Positions 1-15,163 of a stretch of 64,000 bases of DNA are shown one piece after another (within the stretch, counting starts at the first letter, position 1; every line of letters starts with the position of its first letter). The notes beneath the pieces are model-generated. The model saw only the letters and a list, made by a program, of their open reading frames with translations. It did no database searches and was not told the origin of the DNA. Made by a program: the position numbers and the translations under genes. Source of the DNA: Archivesica marissinica (lineage: Eukaryota > Mollusca > Bivalvia > Venerida > Vesicomyidae); assembly GCA_014843695.1 (NCBI GenBank), contig CM026397.1:42721734-42785733 (forward strand), written 5' to 3'.

Positions 1-3000
1 TACATGTGTATATGCAACTATATACGTGTACATGTGTATATGCAGCTATATACGTGTACATGTGTAAATGCAGCTATGTACATGTGTATATGCAACTATA
101 TACGTGTGCATGTGCATATGCAACTATATACGTGTGCATGTGTATATGCAGCTATATACGTGTGTATGTGTATATGCAGCTATATACGTGTACATGTGTA
201 TATGCAGCTATATACGTGTACATGTGTATATGCAACTATATACGTGTGCATGTGTATATGCAACTATATACGTGTGCATGTGTATATGCAACTATATACG
301 TGTGTACATGCAGCTATATACGTGTACATGTGTACATGCAGCTATATACGTGTACATGTGTATATGCAGCTATATACGTGTGCATGTGTATATGCAGCTA
401 TATACGTGTACATGTGTATATGCAGCTATATACATGTGTATGTGTATATGCAGCTATATACGTGTACATGTGTATATGCAGCTATATACGTGTGTATGTG
501 TATATGCAGCTATATACGTGTGCATGTGTATATGCAGCTATATACGTGTGTATGTGTATATGCAGCTATATACGTGTACATGTGTATATGCAGCTATATA
601 CGTGTGTATATGCAGCTATATACGTGTACATGTGTATATGCAACTATATACGTGTGTATATGCAACTATATACGTCTGCATGTGTATATGCAGCTATATA
701 CGTGTGCATGTGTATATGCAGCTATCTACGTGTGCATGTGTATATGCAGCTATATACGTGTGTATGTGTATATGCAGCTATATACGTGTACATGTGTATA
801 TGCAGCTATATACGTGTACATGTGTATATGCAGCTATATACGTGTGTATATGCAGCTATATACGTGTACATGTGTATATGCAACTATATACGTGTGTATA
901 TGCAACTATATACGTCTGCATGTGTATATGCAGCTATATACGTGTGTATGTGTATATGCAACTATATACGTGTACATGTGTACATGCAGCTATATACGTG
1001 TACATGTGTATATGCAACTATATACGTGTACATGTGTATATGCAACTATATATGTGTGCATGTGTATATGCAGCTATATACGTGTGTATGTGTATATGCA
1101 ACTATATACGTGTACATGTGTATATGCAGCTATATACGTGTGTATGTGTATATGCAGCTATATACGTGTGCATGTGTATATGCAGCTATATACGTGTGCA
1201 TGTGTATATGCAACTATATACGTGTGGTGTACATGCAGCTATATACGTGTACATGTGTATATGCAACTATATACGTGTGCATGTATCTATTCAGCTATAT
1301 ACGTGTACATGTGTATATGCAGCTATATACGTGTACATGTGTATATGCAACTATATACGTGTACATGTGTATATGCAGCTATATACGTGTGCATGTGCAT
1401 ATGCAACTATATACGTGTACATGTGTATATGCAACTATATACGTGTACATGTGTATATGCAACTATATACGTGTACATGTGTATATGCAACTATATACGT
1501 GTACATGTGTATATGCAACTATATACGTGTTCATGTGTATATGCAACTATATACGTGTACATGTGTACATGCAGCTATATACGTGTACATGTGTATATGC
1601 AACTATGTACGTGTACATGTGTATATGCAACTATATACGTGTACATGTGTATAAGCAACTATATACGTCTGCATGTGTATATGCAGCTATATACGTGTGT
1701 ATGTGTATATGCAACTATATACGTGTACATGTGTACATGCAGCTATATACGTGTACATGTGTATATGCAACTATATACGTGTACATGTGTATATGCAACT
1801 ATATATGTGTGCATGTGTATATGCAGCTATATACGTGTGTATGTGTATATGCAACTATATACGTGTACATGTGTATATGCAGCTATATACGTGTGTATGT
1901 GTATATGCAGCTATATACGTGTGCATGTGTATATGCAGCTATATACGTGTGCATGTGTATATGCAACTATATACGTGTGGTGTACATGCAGCTATATACG
2001 TGTACATGTGTATATGCAACTATATACGTGTGCATGTATCTATTCAGCTATATACGTGTACATGTGTATATGCAGCTATATACGTGTACATGTGTATATG
2101 CAACTATATACGTGTACATGTGTATATGCAGCTATATACGTGTGCATGTGCATATGCAACTATATACGTGTACATGTGTATATGCAACTATATACGTGTA
2201 CATGTGTATATGCAACTATATACGTGTAAATGTGTATATGCAACTATATACGTGTACATGTGTATATGCAACTATATACGTGTACATGTGTATATGCAAC
2301 TATATACGTGTGCATGTGTATATGCAACTATATACGTGTACATGTGTATATGCAACTATATACGTGTACATGTGTATATGCAACTATATACGTGTTCATG
2401 TGTATATGCAACTATATACGTGTACATGTGTATATGCAGCTATATACGTGTACATGTGTATATGCAACTATATACGTGTACATGTGTATATGCAACTATA
2501 TACGTGTGTATGTGTATATGCAACTATATACGTGTACATGTGTATATGCAACTATATACGTGTACATGTGTATATGCAGCTATATACATGTGTATATGCA
2601 ACTATATACGTGTACATGTGTATATGCAGCTATATACGTGTGTATATGCAACTATATACGTGTACATGTGTATATGCAACTATATACGTGTACATGTGTA
2701 TATGCAACTATATACGTGTGTATATGCAACTATATACGTGTACATGTGTATATGCAGCTATATACGTGTGTATATGCAACTATATACGTGTACATGTGTA
2801 TATGCAGCTATATACGTGTACATGTGTATATGCAACTATATACGTGTACATGTGTATATGCAATTATATACGTGTACATGTGTATATGCAATTATATACG
2901 TGTGTATATGCAACTATATACGTGTACATGTGTATATGCAACTATATACGTGTGCATGTGTATATGCAATTATATACGTGTGTATATGCAACTATATACG

Positions 3001-6000
3001 TGTACATGTGTGTATGCAGGTATATACGTGTACATGTGTATATGCAACTATATACGTGTACATGTGTATATGCAGCTATATACGTGTACATGTGTAAATG
3101 CAGCTATGTACATGTGTATATGCAACTATATACGTGTGCATGTGCATATGCAACTATATACGTGTGCATGTGTATATGCAGCTATATACGTGTGTATGTG
3201 TATATGCAGCTATATACGTGTACATGTGTATATGCAGCTATATACGTGTACATGTGTATATGCAACTATATACGTGTGCATGTGTATATGCAACTATATA
3301 CGTGTGCATGTGTATATGCAACTATATACGTGTGTACATGCAGCTATATACGTGTACATGTGTACATGCAGCTATATACGTGTACATGTGTATATGCAGC
3401 TATATACGTGTGCATGTGTATATGCAGCTATATACGTGTACATGTGTATATGCAGCTATATACATGTGTATGTGTATATGCAGCTATATACGTGTACATG
3501 TGTATATGCAGCTATATACGTGTGTATGTGTATATGCAGCTATATACGTGTGCATGTGTATATGCAGCTATATACGTGTGTATGTGTATATGCAGCTATA
3601 TACGTGTACATGTGTATATGCAGCTATATACGTGTGTATATGCAGCTATATACGTGTACATGTGTATATGCAACTATATACGTGGTGTATAAGCAACTAT
3701 ATACGTCTGCATGTGTATATGCAGCTATATACGTGTGTATGTGTATATGCAACTATATACGTGTACATGTGTACATGCAGCTATATACGTGTACATGTGT
3801 ATATGCAACTATATACGTGTACATGTGTATATGCAACTATATATGTGTGCATGTGTATATGCAGCTATATACGTGTGTATGTGTATATGCAACTGTATAC
3901 GTGTACATGTGTATATGCAGCTATATACGTGTGTATGTGTATATGCAGCTATATACGTGTGCATGTGTATATGCAGCTATATACGTGTACATGTGTATAT
4001 GCAACTATATACGTGTGCATGTGTATATTCAGCTATATACGTGTACATGTGTATATGCAGCTATATACGTGTCATGTGTATATGCAACTATATACGTGTG
4101 GTGTATATGCAGCTATATACGTGTACATGTGTATATGCAACTATATACGTGTGCATGTATCTATTCAGCTATATACGTGTACATGTGTATATGCAGCTAT
4201 ATACGTGTACATGTGTATATGCAACTATATACGTGTACATGTGTATATGCAGCTATATACGTGTGCATGTGTATATGCAACTATATACGTGTACATGTGT
4301 ATATGCAACTATATACGTGTACATGTGTATATGCAACTATATACGTGTACATGTGTATATGCAACTATATACGTGTACATGTGTATATGCAACTATATAC
4401 GTGTTCATGTGTATATGCAACTATATACGTGTACATGTGTATATGCAGCTATATACGTGTACATGTGTATATGCAACTATATACGTGTACATGTGTATAT
4501 GCAACTATATACGTGTACATGTGTATATGCAACTATATACGTCTGCATGTGTATATGCAGCTATATACGTGTGTATGTGTATATGCAACTATATACGTGT
4601 ACATGTGTATATGCAGCTATATACGTGTACATGTGTATATGCAACTATATACGTGTACATGTGTATATGCAACTATATACGTGTGCATGTGTATATGCAG
4701 CTATATACGTGTGTATGTGTATATGCAACTATATACGTGTACATGTGTATATGCAGCTATATACGTGTGTATGTGTATATGCAACTATATACGTGTGCAT
4801 GTGTATATGCAGCTATATACGTGTGCATGTGTATATGCAACTATATACGTGTGGTGTATATGCAGCTATATACGTGTACATGTGTATATGCAACTATATA
4901 CGTGTGCATGTATATATGCAGCTATATACGTGTACATGTGTATATGCAGCTATATACGTGTACATGTGTATATGCAACTATATACGTGTACATGTGTATA
5001 TGCAGCTATATACGTGTGCATGTGTATATGCAACTATATACGTGTACATGTGTATATGCAACTATATACGTGTACATGTGTATATGCAACTATATACGTG
5101 TACATGTGTATATGCAACTATATACGTGTACATGTGTATATGCAACTATATACGTGTACATGTGTATATGCAACTATATACGTGTGCATGTGTATATGCA
5201 ACTATATACGTGTACATGTGTATATGCAACTATATACGTGTACATGTGTATATGCAACTATATACGTGTCATGTGTATATGCAACTATATAGTGTATGTG
5301 TATATGCAGCTATATACGTGTACATGTGTATATGCACTATATACGTGTACATGTGTATATGCAACTATATACGTGTGCATGTGTATATGCAACTATATAC
5401 GTGTACATGTGTATATGCAACTATATACGTGTACATGTGTATATGCAGCTATATACGTGTCATGTGTATATGCAACTATATACGTGTACATGTGTATATG
5501 CAGCTATATACGTGTGTATATGCAACTATATACGTGTACATGTGTATATGCAACTATATACGTGTACATGTGTATATGCAACTATATACGTGTGTATATG
5601 CAACTATATACGTGTACATGTGTATATGCAGCTATATACGTGTGTATATGCAACTATATACGTGTACATGTGTATATGCAGCTATATACGTGTACATGTG
5701 TATATGCAACTATATACGTGTACATGTGTATATGCAGCTATATACGTGTACATGTGTATATGCAACTATATACGTGTACATGTGTATATGCAATTATATA
5801 CGTGTACATGTGTATATGCAATTATATACGTGTGTATATGCAACTATATACGTGTACATGTGTATATGCAACTATATACGTGTGCATGTGTATATGCAAT
5901 TATATACGTGTGTATATGCAACTATATACGTGTACATGTGTGTATGCAGGTATATACGTGTACATGTGTATATGCAACTATATACGTGTACATGTGTATA

Positions 6001-9000
6001 TGCAGCTATATACGTGTACATGTGTATATGCAGCTATGTACATGTGTATATGCAACTATATACGTGTGCATGTGCATATGCAGCTATATACGTGTGCATG
6101 TGTATATGCAGCTATATACGTGTGTATGTGTATATGCAGCTATATACGTGTACATGTGTATATGCAGCTATATACGTGTGTATATGCAGCTATATACGTG
6201 TACATGTGTATATGCAACTATATACGTGTGTATATGCAACTATATACGTCTGCATGTGTATATGCAGCTATATACGTGTGCATGTGTATATGCAGCTATC
6301 TACGTGTGCATGTGTATATGCAGCTATATACGTGTGTATGTGTATATGCAGCTATATACGTGTACATGTGTATATGCAGCTATCTACGTGTGCATGTGTA
6401 TATGCAGCTATATACGTGTGTATGTGTATATGCAGCTATATACGTGTACATGTGTATATGCAGCTATATACGTGTGTATATGCAGCTATATACGTGTACA
6501 TGTGTATATGCAACTATATACGTGTGTATATGCAACTATATACGTCTGCATGTGTATATGCAGCTATATACGTGTGTATGTGTATATGCAACTATATACG
6601 TGTACATGTGTACATGCAGCTATATACGTGTACATGTGTATATGCAACTATATACGTGTACATGTGTATATGCAACTATATATGTGTGCATGTGTATATG
6701 CAGCTATATACGTGTGTATGTGTATATGCAACTATATACGTGTACATGTGTATATGCAGCTATATACGTGTGTATGTGTATATGCAGCTATATACGTGTG
6801 CATGTGTATATGCAGCTATATACGTGTGCATGTGTATATGCAACTATATACGTGTGGTGTACATGCAGCTATATACGTGTACATGTGTATATGCAACTAT
6901 ATACGTGTGCATGTATCTATTCAGCTATATACGTGTACATGTGTATATGCAGCTATATACGTGTACATGTGTATATGCAACTATATACGTGTACATGTGT
7001 ATATGCAGCTATATACGTGTGCATGTGCATATGCAACTATATACGTGTACATGTGTATATGCAACTATATACGTGTACATGTGTATATGCAACTATATAC
7101 GTGTACATGTGTATATGCAACTATATACGTGTACATGTGTATATGCAACTATATACGTGTTCATGTGTATATGCAACTATATACGTGTACATGTGTACAT
7201 GCAGCTATATACGTGTACATGTGTATATGCAACTATGTACGTGTACATGTGTATATGCAACTATATACGTGTACATGTGTATATGCAACTATATACGTGT
7301 GCATGTGTACATGCAGCTATATACGTGTACATGTGTATATGCAACTATATACGTGTACATGTGTATATGCAACTATATACGTGTACATGTGTATATGCAA
7401 CTATATACGTGTACATGTGTATATGCAACTATATACGTGTACATGTGTATATGCAACTATATACGTGTGCATGTGTATATGCAAATATATACGTGTACAT
7501 GTGTATATGCAACTATATACGTGTACATGTGTATATGCAACTATATACGTGTTCATGTGTATATGCAACTATATACGTGTACATGTGTATATGCAGCTAT
7601 ATACGTGTACATGTGTATATGCAACTATATACGTGTACATGTGTATATGCAACTATATACGTGTGTATGTGTATATGCAACTATATACGTGTACATGTGT
7701 ATATGCAACTATATACGTGTACATGTGTATATGCAGCTATATACATGTGTATATGCAACTATATACGTGTACATGTGTATATGCAACTATATACGTGTGT
7801 ATATGCAACTATATACGTGTGTATATGCAACTATATACGTGTACATGTGTATATGCAACTATATACGTGTACATGTGTATATGCAACTATATACGTGTGC
7901 ATGTGTATATGCAACTATATACGTGTACATGTGTATATGCAGCTATATACGTGTACATGTGTATATGCAACTATATACGTGTGTATGTGTATATGCAACT
8001 ATATACGTGTACATGTGTATATGCAACTATATCCGTTTACATGTGTATATGCAACTATATACGTGTTCATGTGTATATGCAACTATATACGTGTACATGT
8101 TTATATGCAGCTATATACGTGTGCATGTGTATATGCAGCTATATACGTGTGTATGTGTATATGCAGCTATATACGTGTGTATGTTTATATGCAACTATAT
8201 ACGTGTACATGTGTATATGCAACTATATACGTGTACATGTGTATATGCAACTATATACGTGAGCATGTGTATATGCAACTATATACGTGTACATGTGTAT
8301 ATGCAACTATATACGTGTGCATGTGTATATGCAACTATATATGTGTACATGTGTATATGCAACTATATACGTGTACATGTGTATATGCAGCTATATACGT
8401 GTACATGTGTATATGCAACTATATACGTGTACATGTGTATATGCAGCTATATATGTGTACATGTGTATATGCAACTATATACGTGTACATGTGTAAATGC
8501 AGCTATATACGTGTACATGTGTATATGCAACTATATACGTGTGCATGTGCATATGCAACTATATACGTGTGCATGTGTATATGCAGCTATATACGTGTGT
8601 ATGTGTATATGCAGCTATATTCGTGTACATGTGTATATGCAGCTATATACGTGTGTATGTGTATATGCAGCTATATACGTGTACATGTGTATATGCAGCT
8701 ATATACGTGTGTATGTGTATATGCAGCTATATACGTGTACATGTGTATATGCAGCTATATACGTGTGTATGTGTATATGCAGCTATATACGTGTGCATGT
8801 GTATATGCATCTATATACGTGTGTATGTGTATATGCAGCTATATACGTGTACATGTGTATATGCAACTATATACGTGTGCATGTGTATATGCAGCTATAT
8901 ACGTGTGTATGTGTATATGCAGCTATATACGTGTACATGTGTATATGCAACTATATACGTGTGCATGTGTATATGCAACTATATACGTGTGCATGTGTAT

Positions 9001-11890
9001 ATGCAACTATATACGTGTACATGTGTATATGCAACAATATACGTGTGCATGTGTATATGCAACTATATACGTGTGCATGTGTATATGCAACTATATACGT
9101 GTGTACATGCAGCTATATACGTGTACATGTGTACATGCAGCTATATACGTGTACATGTGTATATGCAACTATATACGTGTACATGTGTATATGCATTTAT
9201 ATACGTGTGCATGTGTACATGCAGCTATATACGTGTACATGTGTATATGCAACTATATACGTGTGCATGTGTATATGCAACTATATACGTGTACATGTGT
9301 ATATGCAACTATATACGTGTGCATGTGTATATGCAACTATATACGTGTGCATGTGTATATGCAACTAAATACGTGTGTACATGCAACTATATACGTGTAC
9401 ATGTGTATATGCAACTATATACGTGTACATGTGTATATGCAACTATATACGTGTACATGTGTATATGCAACTATATACGTGTACGTGTGTATATGCAGCT
9501 ATATACGTGTACATGTGTACATGCAGCTATATACGTGTACATGTGTATATGCAACTATATACGTGTACATGTGTATATGCAACTATATACGTGTACATGT
9601 GTATATGCAGCTATATACGTGTGCATGTGTATATGCAGCTATATACGTGTACATGTGTATATGCAACTATATACGTGTACATGTGTATATGCAACTATAT
9701 ACGTGTACATGTGTATATGCAACTATATACGTGTACATGTGTATATGCAACTATATACGTGTACATGTGTATATGCAGCTATATACGTGTACATGTGTAT
9801 ATGCAACTATATACGTGTACATGTGTATATGCAACTATATACGTGTACATGTGTATATGCAACTATATACGTGTACATGTGTATATGCAACTATATACGT
9901 GTACATGTGTATATGCAGCTATATACGTGTACATGTGTATATGCAGCTATATACGTGTACATTGTTATGCACTTATACGTGTGATGTGTATATGCACTTA
10001 TACGTGTATGTGTATATGCAACTATATACGTGTGTATGTGTATATGCAGCTATATACGTGTACATGTGTATATGCAGCTATATACGTGTGCATGTGTATA
10101 TGCAACTATATACGTGTACATGTGTATATGCAGCTATATACGTGTGTATGTGTATATGCAGCTATATACGTGTACATGTGTATATGCAGCTATATACGTG
10201 TGTATGTGTATATGCAGCTATATACGTGTACATGTGTATATGCAGCTATATACGTGTGTATGTGTATATGCAGCTATATACGTGTACATGTGTATATGCA
10301 GCTATATACGTGTGTATGTGTATATGCAGCTATATACGTGTACATGTGTATATGCAGCTATATACGTGTGTATGTGTATATGCAGCTATATACGTGTACA
10401 TGTGTATATGCAGCTATATACGTGTGTATGTGTATATGCAGCTATATACGTGTACATGTGTATATGCAGCTATATACGTGTGTATGTGTATATGCAGCTA
10501 TATACGTGTACATGTGTATATGCAGCTATATACGTGTGTATGTGTATATGCAGCTATATACGTGTACATGTGTATATGCAGCTATATACGTGTGCATATG
10601 CAGCTATATACGTGTACATGTGTATATGCAACTATATACGTGTGTATATGCAACTATATACGTCTGCATGTGTATATGCAGCTATATACGTGTGTATGTG
10701 TATATGCAACTATATACGTGTACATGTGTACATGCAGCTATATACGTGTACATGTGTATATGCAACTATATACGTGTACATGTGTATATGCAACTATATA
10801 TGTGTGCATATGTATATGCAGCTATATACGTGTGTATGTGTATATGCAACTATATACGTGTACATGTGTACATGCAGCTATATACGTGTACATGTGTATA
10901 TGCAACTATATACGTATGCATGTGTATATGCAGCTATATACGTGTGTATGTGTATATGCAGCGATATACGTGTGCATGTGTATATGCAGCTATCTACGTG
11001 TGCATGTGTATATGCAGCTATATACAGGTGCATGTGTATATGCAGCTATATACGTGTGCATGTGTATATGCAACAATATACGTGTGTGTTTATGCAACTA
11101 TATACGTATGCATGTGTATATGCAGCTATATACGTGTGCATGTGTATATGCAGCTATATACGTGTGCATGTGTATATGCAACTATATACGTGTATATATG
11201 CAGCTATGTACGTGTGCATGTGTATATGCAACTATATACGTGTGTATATGCAACTATATACGTGTGCATGTGTATATGCAGCTATATACGTGTGCATTTG
11301 TTTATGCAGCTATATACGTGTACATGTGTATATGCAGCTATATACGTGTGTATATGCAACTATATACGTGTGCATGTGTATATGCAGCTATATACGTGTG
11401 CATGTGTATATGCAACTATATACGTGTGTATATGCAACTATATACGTGTTCATGTGTATATGCGGCTATATACCTGTACATGTGTATATGCAACTATATA
11501 CGTGTGTATATGCAACTATATACGTGTTCATGTGTATATGCAACTATTTTACGTGTGTATATGCAGTTATATACGTGTGCATGTGTATATGCAGCTATAT
11601 ACGTGTACATGTGTATATGCAACTATATACGTGTACATGTGTATATGCAACTATATATGTGTGTATGGGTATATGCAACTATATATGTGTGTATGTGTAT
11701 ATGCAACTATATATGTGTGTATGTGTATATGCTGCTATATATGTGTGTATGTGTATATGCAACTATATATGTGTGTATGTGTATATGCAACTATATATGT
11801 GTGTATGTGTATATGCAACTATATATGTGTGTATGTGTATATGCAACTACATGTGTGTGTATGTGTATATGCAACTATATATATATATGT
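1..11890. repeat. 28-bp satellite array, about 430 copies
   Basis: The unit is 28 bp and contains tatatgcaac followed by tatacgtgtacatg. Common variants swap caac for cagc and acatg for gcatg or gtatg, and a 22-bp variant lacks six bases. Within each unit about 26 bases alternate strictly pyrimidine-purine. The plus strand of the unit has no stop codon in any frame, so all three forward frames stay open for kilobases; this is a property of the repeat and not coding evidence. Blocks recur at higher order: the stretch from base 1 to about 650 recurs 3,030 bp further on, and again in altered form from about 6,020. The last 250 bp shift to a homogeneous variant with tatatgtgtgtatg and end in a short AT run. 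The array is cut off by the left edge of the window. Confidence 0.98.
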
Positions 11891-12110
11891 AGTGTTCAAA
11901 TCGCTTCTATGGGGATGAAGGGCCAATCATTAATGTTGTTACCCATTTGTTAATTATGTAACATACATACTTCGAGGAGAAGAATTATATAAGACTCTGT
12001 CTTCCATTCTAATCCTGTTTCTGTATTCTGATTATGCGTGATGTATGCATTGTTCAATATGTATTATATTGGGAAATAAAATATGTTTAAACTAACATAC
12101 TTCTGACATC
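11891..12110. other. Spacer with a dispersed repeat, copy A
   Basis: This unique-looking spacer separates the 28-bp and 42-bp arrays. About 11,965-12,098 is homologous, in opposite orientation, to 31,651-31,745: both copies share agaagaattata, cattctaatcc and gtatgcattgttcaa in the same order. The next part here, with attgggaaataaa and aaactaac, also resembles the unit of the 63-bp array at 27-31 kb. No ORF or RNA gene was recognised. The family is unknown; an aataaaatatg string near 12,075 would fit a retroelement 3' end. Confidence 0.6.
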
Positions 12111-12111
12111 T

Positions 12112-12491
12112 GTATAGGTACATAAACTCATGTCATTGACTGATATGGCGGTAGTATAGGTACATACACTCATGTCATTGATTGATATGGCGGTAGTATA
12201 GGTACATAAACTCATGTCATTGATTGATATGGCGGTAGTATATGTACATAAACTCATGTCATTGATTGATATGGCGGTAGTATATGTACATAAACCCATG
12301 TCATTGACTGATATGTCGGTAGTATAGGTACATAAACTCATGTCATTGATTGATATGGCGCTAGTATAGGTACATAAACTCATGTCATTGATTGATATGG
12401 CGCTAGTATAGGTACATAAACTCATGTCATGGACTGATATGGCGGTAGTATAGGTACATAAACTCATGTCATTGTCTGATATGGCGCTAGT
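12112..12491. repeat. 42-bp minisatellite, 9 copies
   Basis: The 42-bp unit carries ggtacataaactcatgtc and gatatggcggtag, with point differences between copies. Because 42 is a multiple of three, a minus-strand frame stays open with a 14-residue period. That frame has no recognisable domain, no signal peptide and no sign of codon constraint, so I do not call it a gene. Confidence 0.95.
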
Positions 12492-14087
12492 CCACAGTTG
12501 TCGAGCCCCTTTTCGTATTGACAATGGAGAAATAATGAAATAGTAGGTAAGATTAACGTTTGAGTATATGTATGATCTTTATAATAGTTATGTGTTGAGG
12601 ACAATGCTTCTGGATGCTGAAATGGATGCTTAGAATTAGTGAACGTTATAATGTGTGACCTTGGTGGTACTGCACAGAGCATGTACTCGAAATGCGAAAC
12701 TGAGGGTTTCCTGGCTCGGACGACAGGGGTAGGCAAAAATGAAAATATCAACAAATGTAGGAGGTCGACCACCTATTTGCACGGGTTCTTACAAGCATAG
12801 GGTGAATGGAGAAACCAAAACTATTGCACTGAACATGTTTCTGTTGACTGAATTGTTATGATGGGTTGACGGACGTGTGGAAAATAGCCTCGGCTGTGGT
12901 CTGTATTTGTGGTCTGAAAATGACACCACACCAAAAGTGAAAATAGGAACAAGTTTCAATTGGTATCTTTCTGTCATGTTTTGTGAAGCTGTAGTGACTG
13001 TGGTGATAATTGAATGATTTCTTTCTTTCATGTCTGTGCGCAGAATATGTTCTCGGAGCAATTGTAGAATTGATACCGATGCGATTGGCCTTGGAGTGAA
13101 AATTACTGTTCACTGCAGCATATATATAGTGTGCGAATACTCGAGTATATCTCGGCGTTATCTCCGCTTGTTACTATCTGAATCATTCAATGTATGTATA
13201 CATTGGGTTCATCGGAAGGCCAGGATCCAGCGGGAATCAGTAGCAGCAATTTTTATAACAACTAATTATTGTAGGTATATCTGGAAAAAAGATGAGTTTG
13301 CAAATCTCAGAATGACTAACTATATTTATATTTAATTGTCCCCATTATACTACGTGAGAGAGCCCCACAAGCTCTACTAACTAGTTATATTTAGCTGTCT
13401 CTCGGAGAGAGAAAGTCTAGATTTAATAGTCTCTTGATGTATTTTGTAGAGCAGATTGGCAGTGAAGTTGCACTAATCCACATACTGCAGCGTTCATAGT
13501 GCCCTGTCCTTAGCTTGAATCAGCGTCAAATGAGATTTGAAATTCTTGAAGCCGTTCTACCGGAAATGAATTAGTTTTGAAAAGAAATTTAAATCCAAAA
13601 CGAATTATACTAAGTAGCAGAACTTCAAATAATTTCCCGTATCATTCAGAATTAGTTTTGAATATAATTTAGATGAATGGTAATTACTTTTGACATATTT
13701 CTGGAATAATCAATGCATTCACGAATTCCAAACTCCCCGCGCTAGTTCTGGACATTTCCTTGTCATGTTTTGACATAGCTGATAATTGATTCGGGACATA
13801 GCAATCTAGTATACTAGTACAGTATTAATAGAGTGCCCAAGTTGTGATAGCGCTTTGTAGGTCTGGTGTACTTTCACGAGTACGTTAGTCGAGTCCCACT
13901 GAACAATAACTAGCTTTGCGTTGCAGTACCATGATTTTGGACGGAATCGAGCATAGATTGTGATGTGTGTGTGCCTAGATAACCTAGATAATGGAGTGTT
14001 CATTAACGTGAAATTGTTTGCACATTCACCGCCGTAATTTCGAATCTATAGTTGGCGTTTCGAATGTGTTAATGTGAGGACACTATC
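12492..14087. other. Single-copy-looking spacer, no gene recognised
   Basis: About 1.6 kb of AT-rich sequence without tandem structure. Open frames on either strand are at most about 100 codons, overlap each other in several frames and show no recognisable motif. A gagagagccccacaagctc stretch near 13,359 and a tctctcggagagaga palindrome near 13,397 are the only local structures noticed. An exon or regulatory region could be hidden here, but the sequence alone gives no support. Confidence 0.5.
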
Positions 14088-14245
14088 CAGCTGGCTTGCG
14101 GAAGGTCGGTGACTTTAACCGGCTGCGCGTCAGTGTCGTAAATAGTGTTCTGATGGGCACCTTGATCTTTCTCCGCCAATAAAACAGCTGGAAAGTCGTG
14201 GTTTGGCACAAGCTGTAACAGTTGGCGGACACAAACAATGGCACC
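14088..14245 (+). mobile_element. Degraded SINE body, mollusc-type
   Basis: The strings agctggcttgcggaaggtcg (near 14,090), gatgggcacc and agctggaaagtcg, in this order and spacing, match my memory of the body of a SINE widespread in mollusc genomes. No tRNA head, tail or TSD could be found, so this is an old fragment. The identification rests on recall and was not aligned. The sequence from about 14,246 to 14,732 holds nothing I recognise. Confidence 0.4.
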
Positions 14246-14732
14246 ATATATTGTTTGATACGAGTGACGTTGGGCGGTATTTTACCTTTCTTCCGTGAGT
14301 TTGTTACTGGACACTATGCTGTGACTCATGCATCATGCAATTAGTATTTACAAATGTGATGAATTGTATTTTTATCGTTTCTGATTCAATATTTAGCAGG
14401 AAATGTTCCTGCTGTGTGATTTAGTAGAAGTTCTTTTAATTAACCGTAAGTTTCAGATAGATTGACTTGTGATACGTGAGAGTTTTACAATTGGAGATCT
14501 GTCTCATACGAGATATACGAGGTCTGTTCATTCCACAATGCATACGATATGAGGGGGTGGCAGTTTCACTAAACAAATGCTAATGTCGGCCTATGCTGTA
14601 TGAATAGCTTCATTTAATAAGTCATTAATAATAATAATTATTTAATAAGAGTCACACACCACTTTCCTATCACTTTAGATACGTCATTAATACTTTAATT
14701 AAACCTTAAAATGATAGCAATGGAACAATTAC

Positions 14733-15066
14733 CCACAGGCGCTCGGGGTCTGGACAAGTGGACAAGTGGACAAGTGAACAATTACTCACAGGCGCTCGGG
14801 GTCTGGACAAGTGAACAATTACCCACAGGCGCTTGGGGTCTGGACAAGTGGACAAGTGGACAAGTGAACAATTACCCACAGGCGCTTGGGGTCTGGACAA
14901 GTGGACAAGTGAACAATTACCCACAGGTGCTTGGGGTCTGGACAAGTGAACAATTACCCACAGGCGCTTGGGGTCTGGACAAGTAGACAAATGAACAATT
15001 ACCCACAGGCGCTTGGGGTCTGGACAAGTGAACAATTACCCACAGGCGCTCGGGGTCTGGACAAGT
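14733..15066. repeat. Tandem array made of a transposon terminus
   Basis: Eight or so copies of the MITE-1 left terminus (ccacaggcgcttggggtc, then tggacaagtg) are joined by acaatta, with a nested 8-bp repeat of gacaagtg that varies in number and makes the unit length irregular. The array runs directly into the genuine terminus at 15,040. Open frames on both strands here are simple translations of the repeat. Confidence 0.9.
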
Positions 15067-15163
15067 GGTTTAGGGTTCAAAACCAAATTGTTTTGTTGTT
15101 GTTTTTTTAAAGAACATTTTGGTAGTGACGGGGTGTCATTTTAAAATATGCTTGGACATGGCC

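Noticed and set aside
1..11890. Centromeric identity of the 28-bp satellite
   Set aside because: Nothing in the sequence links it to a centromere; unit length and neighbours are equally compatible with an interstitial array.
6..11953. Very long plus-strand open frames of hundreds to 2,951 codons
   Set aside because: They exist in all three frames at once, are pure translations of the 28-bp unit and have no domain, start context or end signal of a gene.
12087..12524. 145-codon minus-strand frame with a 14-residue repeat
   Set aside because: The 42-bp minisatellite is a multiple of three; no other coding evidence.
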